NCBI GenBank assembly: GCA_013043165.1
Contig: JABDOQ010000021.1
Coordinates: 1-64,000 of the forward strand
Direction: 5' to 3'
DNA from: Woeseiaceae bacterium
GTDB lineage: Bacteria > Pseudomonadota > Gammaproteobacteria > Steroidobacterales > Woeseiaceae
Length of the DNA stretch: 64,000 nucleotides
The notes under the pieces were generated by a model. That model worked only from the letters and a program-made list of their open reading frames with translations. It did not search any database and was not told where the DNA came from. Of this stretch, positions 38,975-48,339 are shown piece after piece; positions within the stretch are counted from its first letter, which is position 1; every line of letters starts with the position of its first letter. Made by a program: the position numbers and the translations under genes.

Positions 38975-40333
38975 TCAGGCCTCGATTTTCGACAGGCGAT
39001 AATAGCGCCACGTCAATAGAATAGCGGCGACGCCCAGCCCAACGACGAACCCGCCCCAAATATAATTCGGCGGTGCCTTGTACGTGATCGCGGCGAGAAA
39101 TGCCAACGGAAACGCCAGCACCCAATATGCAAACATGTTGACGGCCATCGGGATTCGAGTGTCCTTGTAGCCGCGCAGCGCGCCGGCCGCACCAATTTGC
39201 ACCCCATCGGCGACCTGGAAAATTGCGGCCATCAGCAGCAGGCTGATCGCGATTCCCCGGACCGCGGGATCGTCCGTGTACAAATCGACAACGGCGTCTC
39301 TGAAAACCAGCAGGAACATTGCCGAGAGGGCCATGAAAGAGGCGCACAGGCCGATACCGACCGCACCGCTGATTCTTGCGCTCTGCATGTCGCCGGCGCC
39401 GATGCGCTGGCCAACCTGCACGGTTGTTGCCGAACTCATTGCCAACGGGATCATGAACATCGTTGCCGAAAAATTGATTGCTATCTGATGCGCCGCCGTT
39501 ATTTCGGTTCCCCTGGTACCCATGAGAATCGAAACGGCTGCGAACAACCCCGCCTCGGCAGTTATTGTGATCGCGATGGGCACGCCGAGCGTTATAATTT
39601 CAACAAGTGCCGATAGTCGCAGTGGCCCGATTCGCGACATTATTTTGAATGGCCGGTAATGCTTGCTGATAAGAATGTGCGTGCCCAGTGCGAGCGCCAC
39701 GATCCACATCGTTATCGCGCTGGCCACACCGCAGCCAACAGCCCCCATCGCCGGCGCCCCCAGCTTTCCGAACATCAGTACATAGTTCAGGAAAACATTA
39801 CAGACGAGCGAAAACACCGAGGTGAACATTATCGGACGCGTGTGGCCGATACCTTCGGTCGTAAACCTGAGCGCGAGAAAAATGAATATGCCCGGCGCGC
39901 CGAACATTATCGCTGCGACATAACCGACCGTTAGATCGCGAAACTCCGGATCTATGCCTATCATGGTCAGCAGCGGATCGATCGCAAACTGGCCGATCAG
40001 GATCAGGGGGACGCCCAGCCCGAAACCCAGGTAAATACCCTGTCGAGTGTATCGCCCGATCTTTCCGTGATTGCCGGCGCCGAAGTGCCGCGCGACAATT
40101 GGCGAGATCGCCATCAATAGTCCGAGGCAAAAGGAAAATCCGAGCATCCAGACGCTGCCGCCAACGGCAACCGCGGCCAGCGCATCGGCCCCGAGCTGTC
40201 CGGCCATGACTGTGTCGGCAAACTGCATGCCTGCGACCGCCAGGTTGTTGACGATGAGCGGGCCACCGAGTCGCAGCAGCGATTTCGCCTGCATGCGCCA
40301 ACCTCTGTCATGTCTGGCCATCATGAGCGGCAT
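38975..40333 (-). CDS. MATE-family efflux protein, NorM-like
   Basis: The 452-residue protein has twelve hydrophobic helices. LLRLGGPLIVNNLAVAGMQF and the following ADTVMAGQLGADALAAVAVG match the NorM branch, including the conserved D and the A-x-A-A-V-A-V-G run. NorM proteins use the sodium or proton gradient to export cationic dyes and drugs. The start may be at 40333, 40321 or 40294; the first is near an AGG, so it is kept, with low certainty. It is divergent from the thiolase gene. It is the third MATE gene here and from a different branch than the DinF-like one. Confidence 0.88.
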   Translation of the reverse strand: MPLMMARHDRGWRMQAKSLLRLGGPLIVNNLAVAGMQFADTVMAGQLGADALAAVAVGGSVWMLGFSFCLGLLMAISPIVARHFGAGNHGKIGRYTRQGIYLGFGLGVPLILIGQFAIDPLLTMIGIDPEFRDLTVGYVAAIMFGAPGIFIFLALRFTTEGIGHTRPIMFTSVFSLVCNVFLNYVLMFGKLGAPAMGAVGCGVASAITMWIVALALGTHILISKHYRPFKIMSRIGPLRLSALVEIITLGVPIAITITAEAGLFAAVSILMGTRGTEITAAHQIAINFSATMFMIPLAMSSATTVQVGQRIGAGDMQSARISGAVGIGLCASFMALSAMFLLVFRDAVVDLYTDDPAVRGIAISLLLMAAIFQVADGVQIGAAGALRGYKDTRIPMAVNMFAYWVLAFPLAFLAAITYKAPPNYIWGGFVVGLGVAAILLTWRYYRLSKIEA

Positions 40334-40410
40334 CTTAACCTAGAGGTGAAGTCCTTGGATGGTGTAAAGTTGCGTCGCGGCCCGGGTCACAAAAATAATC
40401 GGAGACAGGT

Positions 40411-41697
40411 ATGTTGCACGACGGACGAGCTATTCGAGTTGCGGTGGTTGGCGGAGCACGCATTCCGTTCTGTCGATCGCACACGGCGTATAAGGATTGT
40501 TCGAACCAGGACCTCATGGTCGCCGCGCTGGGTGGCCTGGTTAGCAAGTTTGACCTGCGAGGGCAAACGCTCGGCGACGTCGCCCTTGGTGCTGTCATCA
40601 AACACTCAAAAGACTGGAACCTCGCGCGCGAGTGCGTGATTGACTCGGGTCTGTCTCTACGGACGCCTGGCGTGGATCTGCAGCGCGCCTGCGGCACCAG
40701 CATCGAAGCCGCCATTATGATTGCCAACAAGATCGCCCTGGGCCAGATCGAAGTCGGCATGGCGGGCGGCACCGACACCGTTAGCGACGCGCCGATTGTT
40801 TATCCGGACGACTACCGCAGCGTCCTCATGGAAATCCACCGTTCGCGCTCGCTGATGGGCCGCATCAAGCCCTTGTTTCGTATTCGCCCGCGTCATTTCA
40901 AACCCGTGCTACCCGGTGTCGAGGAGCCGCGCACCAAGCTCTCCATGGGTGAAAGTACCGAGATAACCGCCAAGCAGTGGGACGTCCAGCGGGAACACCA
41001 GGATCAGCTGGCTCTTGCCAGTCATATCAAGGCTGCCGCCGCCTATGACGCGGGCTGGTACGAAGACATCATCGTGCCATTCATGGATGTCGAGGAAGAC
41101 AACAACATTCGGCGTGATACGACGTTCGAGAAACTAAGCACCTTGAAACCGGTATTTGACAGAACCGGCGAGGGCACGATGACCGCAGGCAACAGCACGC
41201 CGTTGACTGACGGTGCCGCGGCTGTGCTGCTCGCTTCGGAGGACTGGGCGCGCCAGAAGAATCTCCCTGTCATGGCGTACCTCACGTTTGCCAAGGTCGC
41301 CGCCGTAAATTTTATCGACCAGGAAGGGCTGTTGATGGCTCCGGCATATGCGGTCTCCGATATGCTCAAGCAGGCTAATTTACGTTTGCAGGATTTTGAT
41401 TTCTACGAAATCCACGAAGCGTTTGCGGCGCAGACGATCGCTACGCTAAAGGCCTGGCAGTCTGAAGAATTCTGCCGCGACAAACTCGGTCGAAACAAGC
41501 CCCTGGGCCCGATCGACCTGTCGCGACTCAATACGAAGGGCGGCAGCATTGCGATCGGCCATCCCTTCGCGGCAACGGGTGCTCGTATCATCGGCGCCAT
41601 GGCGAAAATGCTGCAGGAAAAGGGCTCCGGCCGCGGCCTGATTTCGATATGTACCGCTGGCGGAATGGGAATTTCGGCGATTATGGAGGCCAACTAA
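40411..41697 (+). CDS. Acetyl-CoA acyltransferase (thiolase)
   Basis: The 428-residue enzyme has the thiolase nucleophile in DLQRACGTSIEAA, the His of EIHEAFAAQ, NTKGGSIAIGHPFAATGARI (second catalytic His) and the C-terminal acid/base Cys in ICTAGGMGISA. It is closest in pattern to the FadI-type acetyl-CoA acyltransferases of fatty-acid breakdown, but a biosynthetic role cannot be excluded. An AGG lies just ahead of the start. The symporter gene begins 19 bases after its stop. The N-terminal IRVAVVGGARIPFCRSHTAY is intact. Confidence 0.93.
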   Translation: MLHDGRAIRVAVVGGARIPFCRSHTAYKDCSNQDLMVAALGGLVSKFDLRGQTLGDVALGAVIKHSKDWNLARECVIDSGLSLRTPGVDLQRACGTSIEAAIMIANKIALGQIEVGMAGGTDTVSDAPIVYPDDYRSVLMEIHRSRSLMGRIKPLFRIRPRHFKPVLPGVEEPRTKLSMGESTEITAKQWDVQREHQDQLALASHIKAAAAYDAGWYEDIIVPFMDVEEDNNIRRDTTFEKLSTLKPVFDRTGEGTMTAGNSTPLTDGAAAVLLASEDWARQKNLPVMAYLTFAKVAAVNFIDQEGLLMAPAYAVSDMLKQANLRLQDFDFYEIHEAFAAQTIATLKAWQSEEFCRDKLGRNKPLGPIDLSRLNTKGGSIAIGHPFAATGARIIGAMAKMLQEKGSGRGLISICTAGGMGISAIMEAN

Positions 41698-41716
41698 TCA
41701 GCAAACGGGGAACCTG

Positions 41717-43426
41717 ATGGGAGACGTTAGCGGGCTGCTCGCAACGATCAATGGTCTCCTCTGGCACGAGTACGTGCTGTATGCGATCGTCGCGACCGGT
41801 GTCGTATTTACGATCTGGAGCGGATTTTCACAGTACCGCGCCATCACTCACGGCACGAGGGTCTTGCGCGGCGTCTACGACGATCCCGACGATCCGGGCG
41901 CGATCAATCATTTTCAGGCCTTGTCGGCCGCGCTGTCCGCGACCGTCGGCCTCGGTAATATCGGTGGGGTCGCGCTGGCGATTGCCCTCGGCGGACCCGG
42001 CGCCATGTTCTGGATGTGGGTCATCGCGTTTCTGGGCATGTCGATCAAGCTCACCGAAGTGACGATGTCGATGTTGTATCGCAACACCGACGATCCCGAC
42101 AATCCTCACGGCGGGCCGATGTGGGTCGCCGCCAGGGCCCTGGAGCGCCGGGGCATGGCGGGCCTCGGCAGGGCCCTCGGCAGCATTTTCTGTGTTTGTC
42201 TCCTCGTCTCTACCGCAACCGGCGGCAACATGTTCCAGGCCTGGAACGTCGGTGAACTGACCGAGGAATATTTCTCGGTGCCGAGCTGGATCACCGGCAT
42301 CGTACTCGCACTTATCGTAGGCGCCGTCATTATCGGCGGCATCAAGCGCATCGGTAAAGTTACCGGCACGATCGTACCCCTGATGGTGGCCCTTTACCTG
42401 GCAGCCGGATGTTACGTACTCGCAGTAAACTTCGGCGACATACCGGGTATGTTCGTACTGATCGTGAAATCGGCTTTCATGCCGACCGAAGCGGCAGGCG
42501 CTTTCATTGGCGGCACGGCAGCTTCTGCCTTCCTGTTTGGCATGAAGCGCGCCGTGTTTTCGAACGAAGCCGGACAGGGCTCGTCACCGATTGCACACTC
42601 GGCCGCAAAAACCGACGAGCCGGTCCGCGAAGGTATCGTCGCGGGACTGGAACCGTTCATCGACACGCTGGTGGTCTGCACGTTCACCGCGCTGATCATT
42701 CTCTCGACCGGCATCTGGAATCGTGCACCTGACGTCCCGCTGGAGCCGCTTCCTGCTGCCATACAAACAGAGTCTGGCTGGCTGTTTGCGGACACGCTCC
42801 TGCCGGGCGATGACTGGATTGCGGGAAACAAGGTAACGATGATTGTCGAAGCGCACGACAATGTGCAAACCGGCCTGAAGTTTCACCGCATCGAAGGTAC
42901 TATTTTCAGCAGTGACTCCGGCTATGTGACAGGCTGGGATCCATTCGTCGGACCCGCTTTGCCAACGATCGTTGGCGATGGCCTTTACCGAAACTACATC
43001 GGCGCGACGCTGACGGCAAAAGCATTCGATACCGTGTGGCCCGGCCTCGGGAAATGGCTGATCTCGGTCGCCGCGTGGTTTTTTGCCGTATCAACAATGA
43101 TCTCGTGGGGTTACTACGGTGAGCAGGGCGTCGTCTTTCTCGCAGGCGAGAAAGCCGTGCCTGGATACAAGCTGGTCTATTGCCTGCTGATTATTGTCGC
43201 GACGCTCGGTCTCGTGCAGACCGATACCGACCTCGACAATGTGACGGGCATCGGGACCGCCGTCTTGCTATTTGTGAATATTCCGATCTGCTGGCTTTTC
43301 GGATACCAGGCGATGCGCGCTTATAAGGAATATATCGGTCGACTCAAATCCGGCCGCATGGGGCCCGATCATCCGCCACCCTCCCTGGACGACCTTCTCT
43401 CCGGACGCGATGTAGAAAAAAGCTGA
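41717..43426 (+). CDS. Sodium:alanine symporter (AGCS family)
   Basis: The 569-residue inner-membrane protein has about ten to twelve helices. FQALSAALSATVGLGNIGGVA is the AGCS substrate/sodium motif. Further marks are GPGAMFWMWVIAFLGMS and KRAVFSNEAGQGSSPIAHSAAK. These carriers bring alanine or glycine in with sodium. A stretch of about 90 residues near 330-430 (rich in charged and aromatic residues) is longer than in typical members and may be a periplasmic loop. It has GGGGAA ahead of its ATG and follows the thiolase gene. Confidence 0.92.
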   Translation: MGDVSGLLATINGLLWHEYVLYAIVATGVVFTIWSGFSQYRAITHGTRVLRGVYDDPDDPGAINHFQALSAALSATVGLGNIGGVALAIALGGPGAMFWMWVIAFLGMSIKLTEVTMSMLYRNTDDPDNPHGGPMWVAARALERRGMAGLGRALGSIFCVCLLVSTATGGNMFQAWNVGELTEEYFSVPSWITGIVLALIVGAVIIGGIKRIGKVTGTIVPLMVALYLAAGCYVLAVNFGDIPGMFVLIVKSAFMPTEAAGAFIGGTAASAFLFGMKRAVFSNEAGQGSSPIAHSAAKTDEPVREGIVAGLEPFIDTLVVCTFTALIILSTGIWNRAPDVPLEPLPAAIQTESGWLFADTLLPGDDWIAGNKVTMIVEAHDNVQTGLKFHRIEGTIFSSDSGYVTGWDPFVGPALPTIVGDGLYRNYIGATLTAKAFDTVWPGLGKWLISVAAWFFAVSTMISWGYYGEQGVVFLAGEKAVPGYKLVYCLLIIVATLGLVQTDTDLDNVTGIGTAVLLFVNIPICWLFGYQAMRAYKEYIGRLKSGRMGPDHPPPSLDDLLSGRDVEKS

Positions 43427-43445
43427 GGACCTGGCCACCGGCTTC

Positions 43446-43871
43446 CTATGTGTCGGGACCGCGGCCAAGCGCGTCAATTACCTTGTCCAGGCGCGCTTTT
43501 GCCTGCGCGGTTATGCCGCCCTTTCGGTGTTCGTCGACAACGAACGTCTCCAATCGACCGACCAGGGCGTCGATATCCGCCTCCGGAAACTCCTGGAAAT
43601 GTCGCAGCTCGGGGGGAGCGTTCTGCAAGGCACCGAACAGGTTGATCCAGCGCTCACTTTGCTTGCCCATGCCGATCAACTGATAGAACTGGTCCCCCGG
43701 CCGGCCGTCTTTGACGGACGCGAGACTGACTATGCCCGCAACCAGTGACGCGGGTACGAGAATCAGGTCGCGCAGCCCATCGACGACGAGCTTCACCTGC
43801 AGGACCGCGATGTCGCGGATCAGGGTCCAGCGATCGGATGAGTCGTTTTTGCTTTCCGGCAATTCATTCAT
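43446..43871 (-). CDS. Uncharacterised small membrane-associated protein
   Basis: The 141-residue product (from ATG 43871; an upstream TTG at 43889 is possible) has one hydrophobic stretch (RDIAVLQVKLVVDGLRDLIL then VPASLVAGIVSLAS). This is followed by a soluble part with a C-terminal helical region (ALVGRLETFVVDEHRKGG). I have seen similar proteins annotated as hypothetical but recall no function. It diverges from hemH; its upstream region contains TGACAAATGTCA. Confidence 0.7.
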   Translation of the reverse strand: MNELPESKNDSSDRWTLIRDIAVLQVKLVVDGLRDLILVPASLVAGIVSLASVKDGRPGDQFYQLIGMGKQSERWINLFGALQNAPPELRHFQEFPEADIDALVGRLETFVVDEHRKGGITAQAKARLDKVIDALGRGPDT

Positions 43872-43984
43872 TTGGATTTCTTCTGACAAATGTCAAGTAA
43901 GACAAGTAATTATAGCCTCATCGGCTGGCGCCGGGGATGGCTTTGCAGTACTGTTGATCGCGTCTGATGCCGGCTTCCGGGATT

Positions 43985-45070
43985 ATGCCAACCTACCAAT
44001 CAACACCCGACTTCGAACACGGACGAGCAGAATCGACAGGCATTCTGCTCGTCAACCTGGGTACGCCCGAGGAGCCAACATCGTCGGCCGTGCGTCGCTT
44101 CCTCAAGCAGTTCCTTTCGGACCCCAGGGTAATCGAATATCCGCGCTGGCTTTGGTGGCTGATTCTCAACGGCGTTATTCTGCGCATTCGGCCCTCACGG
44201 TCCGCGGCCGCTTACCGGAAGATCTGGGTTGAGGACGGTTCGCCGCTGATGATCTTTTCGAACGCTGTCGCCGATGGCATCCGGTCACAACTTGACCTCA
44301 GGCTGCCCGGCGCCACGAAAGTCGAGCTCGCCATGAGCTACGGTGAGCCCTCTATCGATGCCGCCATCGACCGGCTGCTTGCCAACGGCGCGCGCCGGCT
44401 CCTGGTGCTACCGATGTACCCGCAGTACTCGGGTACAACAACGGCGTCGGTTTTCGATGCCGTCGCTCGAAAATTGAAGCGGCTGCGCTGGATACCTGAA
44501 ATCCGGTTTATCAACCAGTACCACGACGAGCCGGGCTACATCGACTCGCTGGCAGCCAGCATCCGTGAGTCCTGGAAACAGGAAGGACGCGGCAGCCTGC
44601 TGATGTTCTCGTTCCACGGCGTGCCCAGAAGCACGTTGCTGAAAGGCGACCCCTACCACTGCCAGTGCCAGATGACGGCACGCCTTGTCGCCGCCGCGCT
44701 CGAGCTTGGCGACGATGAATGGATTGTGTCGTTTCAGTCCCGCGTAGGCCGCGAAGAGTGGCTGCGCCCTTACACCGACGAGACTATTGTCGAGCTCGGC
44801 CAGCAAGGCCTGGATCGTCTCGACGTCGTCTGCCCCGGCTTTTCCACGGATTGTCTCGAAACGCTCGAGGAGATTGCGATGCAAAATTCGGAACTGTTTC
44901 TGGAATCGGGCGGAGAATCCCTGCACTACATACCTGCGCTGAATGCGCGCGACGATCATGTCCGTTTCCTGGCTGATCTTGTCGCCCGACATATCGGCGG
45001 CTGGCCCCGGTCTTACTCCGATGACCCGGCGTGCCGTGAACGCGCCGTAGCCATGGGGGCTTCGAGATGA
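43985..45070 (+). CDS. hemH: Ferrochelatase
   Basis: HemH inserts Fe2+ into protoporphyrin IX, the last step of heme synthesis. The 361-residue product shows ILLVNLGTPEEPTSSAV at the start, LPMYPQYSGTTTASVFDA, the catalytic His in FSFHGVPRSTL and the DPYHCQCQMTA segment usual in gammaproteobacterial forms. PGFSTDCLETLEEI is the second iron-site block. The ATG at 43985 (MPTYQSTPDFEHG) fits family N-termini better than the one at 43967. It overlaps the VOC gene by ATGA. Confidence 0.95.
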   Translation: MPTYQSTPDFEHGRAESTGILLVNLGTPEEPTSSAVRRFLKQFLSDPRVIEYPRWLWWLILNGVILRIRPSRSAAAYRKIWVEDGSPLMIFSNAVADGIRSQLDLRLPGATKVELAMSYGEPSIDAAIDRLLANGARRLLVLPMYPQYSGTTTASVFDAVARKLKRLRWIPEIRFINQYHDEPGYIDSLAASIRESWKQEGRGSLLMFSFHGVPRSTLLKGDPYHCQCQMTARLVAAALELGDDEWIVSFQSRVGREEWLRPYTDETIVELGQQGLDRLDVVCPGFSTDCLETLEEIAMQNSELFLESGGESLHYIPALNARDDHVRFLADLVARHIGGWPRSYSDDPACRERAVAMGASR

Positions 45071-45834
45071 GCGCGCTGGGTGATTTTCTGGAATTTTCCG
45101 TGCAGACGCCGGATATTCTCGAGTCGCTGCAATTTTATAAGACGCTCGGCTTTTTCGAGCTCGAAATCGGCGATGTCTGGGCACACAAATATGCTGTCGT
45201 CAGCGATGGAGAACTCAACATCGGTCTGCACGACAGAGAATTCGACTCGCCCGCCGTCACGTTCGTAAAACAGGATCTTGCGAAGCGTGCGCGCAAGATG
45301 ACCGATCACGGTTTCAACTTCAGCGTTCTTCAGCTTGGTGAAGATTCCTTCAATGAAGTCGGTTTCGCTGATCGCGACAAACATATGGTCCGCATGGTCG
45401 AAGCGCGCACCTTTCACGCGAGCGAGGAGGCGGAGAGGGACTCGCTTTGTGGCAGCCTGCTCGAACTGACCCTGCCTGTTCGTGACACCTTGCGGGCTGC
45501 GCAATTCTGGGCGCCTATCGCACCGACTTTACTGGATATGCGGGAAGAGCCGACAACGCACATGCGTTTCGACGCCAACGGACTTCCTCTCGGTCTTTCC
45601 GAGAGCATTGCCCTGGAAGGACCTTCCCTGTCGTTCAAGTGCGCCGACCGACCGCATCTGATGGAGGTCCTTAAACAAAAGGACATGGACTTCGAGAAAT
45701 TCCCGGGCTTCGAGGGCGCGTTCGTTGCAATCAGGGCCCCTGAGGGCACGATGTTGTATGTCTTCGAAGAAGACTTTCTTGGCGAATCTTACGAGGTCGA
45801 GGAGACAGATCACTTCAGCGTATTACCGGGCTAG
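45067..45834 (+). CDS. VOC superfamily (glyoxalase-like) protein, two modules
   Basis: The 255-residue protein has two tandem VOC halves. The first begins LEFSVQTPDILESLQFYKTL (the typical strand-helix-FY motif) and ends in a region with AVVSDGELNIGLHDREF. The second starts near residue 138 (SLLELTLPVRDTLRAAQFW). The metal ligands expected of active glyoxalases or dioxygenases are not all evident, so function is open. It is co-translated with hemH through ATGA, so a link to heme metabolism is possible but unproven. Confidence 0.82.
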   Translation: MSALGDFLEFSVQTPDILESLQFYKTLGFFELEIGDVWAHKYAVVSDGELNIGLHDREFDSPAVTFVKQDLAKRARKMTDHGFNFSVLQLGEDSFNEVGFADRDKHMVRMVEARTFHASEEAERDSLCGSLLELTLPVRDTLRAAQFWAPIAPTLLDMREEPTTHMRFDANGLPLGLSESIALEGPSLSFKCADRPHLMEVLKQKDMDFEKFPGFEGAFVAIRAPEGTMLYVFEEDFLGESYEVEETDHFSVLPG

Positions 45835-45844
45835 ACAGCGCGGT

Positions 45845-46714
45845 TTAAAGAAGGCCTCTGATCAGAGCCAACGCCCGGCCCTGATATCCACTGCCAAACA
45901 GGTTGAGGTGATTCAGCACGTGATAAAGCTGGTATAGATCCTGTCGCCTGGTACTGCCAGGTCCCAACGGCCACGCCGCGTCATACGCGTCGTAAAAAGC
46001 CCGCCCAAAACCGCCAAACAACCGTGTCATGGCAAGATCCGTCTCGCGATCACCGTAGTAGACGGCCGGGTCGAAAATTACGGGTTGGCCTCCACTGCTG
46101 GCCCAGTTGCCCCCCCACAGGTCACCGTGCAACAGCGAGGGCAGAGGCCGGTAGTCGTCAAACAATGACGGCAGTCGCTCGAGCAGGCGAAGACCCTGGC
46201 GCTGCAACTCACCGTTGTAACCATTCTGCGCCGCAAGATTGAGTTGATAAGCAATGCGATGTTCCCGAAAAAACTCGACCCAGTCCGCGTTCCAGCAATT
46301 GTGTTGCGGTGTCAGACCGATGGTGTTGTCACGATGCCAGCCAAAACGGTCGCTGGTCGTACGATGCATTTTCGCCAGTTGCTCCCCGAGCCGCTGCTCG
46401 CACCTGGCGTCTGCCCGATCAAGCGGCAACCATTCCAGCGCCAGAAATGCCGCGTCCGCGATTTGTCCGACTGCAAGTACTTCGGGAACGCGCAAGGCGT
46501 CCGCCTTCGCGATCTCTGCCAGGCCGTCTGCCTCGGCCGCAAACATGTCACTTGTCGGGACCGGGCCGGTCTTGAGAAAGACACCACCATCGTCGGTATC
46601 GAGGCGCCATGCCGCGCTGATATCGCCACCGCCCACGGGCCGCGGTGTCACGGTATGAGCAAGTGGAATGCCGGCGTCACGCAGGTGCTGGTTTAATGCT
46701 CCCCAGTCAGGCAT
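45845..46714 (-). CDS. Fructosamine kinase family protein
   Basis: The 289-residue protein is an aminoglycoside-phosphotransferase-like kinase of the fructosamine kinase family, which phosphorylates glycated amines or related sugars. Family blocks are VGGGDISAAWRLDTDDGGVFLK (split nucleotide loop, Lys), LEWLPLDRAD, HRDNTIGLTPQ, the catalytic SLLHGDLWGGNW and VIFDPAVYYGDRETDLAM (metal-binding Asp). Bacterial members act in ribulosamine or fructosamine repair. It lies 10 bases from the VOC gene stop (convergent) and 14 bases after the exonuclease stop on the same strand. Confidence 0.9.
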   Translation of the reverse strand: MPDWGALNQHLRDAGIPLAHTVTPRPVGGGDISAAWRLDTDDGGVFLKTGPVPTSDMFAAEADGLAEIAKADALRVPEVLAVGQIADAAFLALEWLPLDRADARCEQRLGEQLAKMHRTTSDRFGWHRDNTIGLTPQHNCWNADWVEFFREHRIAYQLNLAAQNGYNGELQRQGLRLLERLPSLFDDYRPLPSLLHGDLWGGNWASSGGQPVIFDPAVYYGDRETDLAMTRLFGGFGRAFYDAYDAAWPLGPGSTRRQDLYQLYHVLNHLNLFGSGYQGRALALIRGLL

Positions 46715-46728
46715 GGCCGGAGCAACGA

Positions 46729-47619
46729 CTAGTGCCGGTAGATATCGGACACGCGCTCTGCTTGCCGGCGCAGCGCCGTACCGATGCCCGCCTCATCGAA
46801 CAATGCGTTGATCTCCCCCAACCTCGGGGCCGAGGGTTGCATTAGTGCTTCAGCGTCGTCAAACGGTGCATCGCAGGCAATTCCGGTCAAACGGCGCGCC
46901 AGCATTGCGTCGTCTTTGTGCGTTTCGAGCTTGCTGCCCAGGGTCCTGGCTCCTCGCACGTTCACCTCGTGGACCCTGTCGAGGTTGTCATAAATCGCGT
47001 CAAGACTGCCGAAGTGTTGCAGCAGAACGGTAGCCGTTTTCTTGCCGACACCTGGAACACCCTTGATGTTGTCGACCGCATCACCGGCCAGCGCGAGATA
47101 ATCGGCTATCTGTTCCGGCCAGACGCCGAATGAACCCGCAATTTCCTCATACCGGAGCTTGCCTTTGCCCGCGAAATCCCAGAACACATCTTCCTGCTTC
47201 AACAGCTGGGTCAGGTCCTTGTCACGGGTCACGATTGTGGACGGGCGGCCTTTGCGCCGTCCGTGCTCAACCAGCGTGCCGATCAGGTCGTCCGCCTCGT
47301 ACGTCGGACTTGCATGCTCCATGATGCCGAGCGCGCGAACGTAGCGGCGGCACTGCTCAAACTGGCGCTTGAGCTCTGGTGGTGCCGGGTCCCGGTTGGC
47401 TTTGTATTCGGGGTAGATTTCGGTTCGAAACGACTTCGACAGACTTTCGTCGAACAACACGGCCACGTATTCGGGCGTTACGTTTTCCATGAAATCACCC
47501 ATGAAGCGGCAGAAACCGTAAAGCGCGTTGATGGGGTTACCGCTGTCATCGACCATGTCATCGGGCATGGAATAGTAGGCACGAAAGACGTAGACGCTGG
47601 CGTCAATCAGGTATTGCAT
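46729..47619 (-). CDS. 5'-3' exonuclease (PolI-like FEN domain protein)
   Basis: The 296-residue protein is a free-standing 5'-3' exonuclease/flap endonuclease domain. It shows YLIDASVYVFRAYYSMP at the start, RTEIYPEYKANRD, the acidic cluster YEADDLIGTL, VTRDKDLTQLL and the helix-three-turn-helix GVPGVGKKTATVLL. Metal-binding Asp residues are kept. Small stand-alone FEN proteins such as Xni/ExoIX are known in Gammaproteobacteria. Its start shares a base with the HNH gene stop (TGATG). Confidence 0.92.
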   Translation of the reverse strand: MQYLIDASVYVFRAYYSMPDDMVDDSGNPINALYGFCRFMGDFMENVTPEYVAVLFDESLSKSFRTEIYPEYKANRDPAPPELKRQFEQCRRYVRALGIMEHASPTYEADDLIGTLVEHGRRKGRPSTIVTRDKDLTQLLKQEDVFWDFAGKGKLRYEEIAGSFGVWPEQIADYLALAGDAVDNIKGVPGVGKKTATVLLQHFGSLDAIYDNLDRVHEVNVRGARTLGSKLETHKDDAMLARRLTGIACDAPFDDAEALMQPSAPRLGEINALFDEAGIGTALRRQAERVSDIYRH

Positions 47620-48272
47620 CAGTCGTGGAAATGCACTTCAACAATCTCTTCGCCGCTGGAAAGATGATCACTTAAACGGGCATGCAGGGGGCTGGAGCGC
47701 GGGATATGTGCAAGCAGGTACTGCATCTGGTCGGCCAGTACGCGTCGGCCCTTCAGGTAAATGTATTCAGCGTAATTCGGTATGAACGGTACCGCAATCA
47801 GCTGCATTGCCGCCTGTTCGGGCGTGCGGCCACCCTTGTAGTTGTTGCAGCGGCGACACGCCGTCGCGACATTGTTCCAGGCGTCGCGTCCGCCTTGCGA
47901 GACCGGCGTTATGTGATCCCGCGTCAAATCACGCGTCATGTATCGCATGCCGCAGTAAAGACAGAGGTTCGCATCGCGCTTGAACAGGGTTCGGTTGTTC
48001 AGCGGCGGCACATACTTGTCGCGATTTCGCGAGAGACTCTTGCTCGTGCCGTGCGTTGCTATGATCGAATTGACGTCGATACGGCTGCGGCAACCGTCTA
48101 TGGAGCTGTAACCGCCGAAAACAGAGTAAAGGCGCGTGCCGCAGTCATACGCAACCTGCTCGGCGTGGTAAAGACGCACCGCTTCACGGTAGTCAATCCA
48201 CTCGAGCGGCATTCCGGCAATGTCGGTCCTGAGAACCTGTTGCGAAATGTCGGATGCAAGTCCTGCGAGCAT
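47619..48272 (-). CDS. HNH endonuclease family protein
   Basis: The 217-residue protein ends in an HNH domain: CLYCG (zinc pair), DHITPVSQGG (catalytic His), NNVATACRRCNNYKGGRTP (Asn, His position and second Cys pair). The N-terminal 90 residues (YREAVRLYHAEQVA and similar) form a conserved helical module often seen before HNH in this protein type. It is tightly coupled to the exonuclease. Relatives are widespread in Beta/Gammaproteobacteria and usually annotated only as HNH endonuclease; I see no partner methylase or phage gene. The start at 48272 is ATG. Confidence 0.87.
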   Translation of the reverse strand: MLAGLASDISQQVLRTDIAGMPLEWIDYREAVRLYHAEQVAYDCGTRLYSVFGGYSSIDGCRSRIDVNSIIATHGTSKSLSRNRDKYVPPLNNRTLFKRDANLCLYCGMRYMTRDLTRDHITPVSQGGRDAWNNVATACRRCNNYKGGRTPEQAAMQLIAVPFIPNYAEYIYLKGRRVLADQMQYLLAHIPRSSPLHARLSDHLSSGEEIVEVHFHD

Positions 48273-48339
48273 GCTTGTCCCCTCCGGCCTGTCGCGCCTC
48301 GTATGGGCTATCTGCTTACGCCCCGATTATGACCTACCT

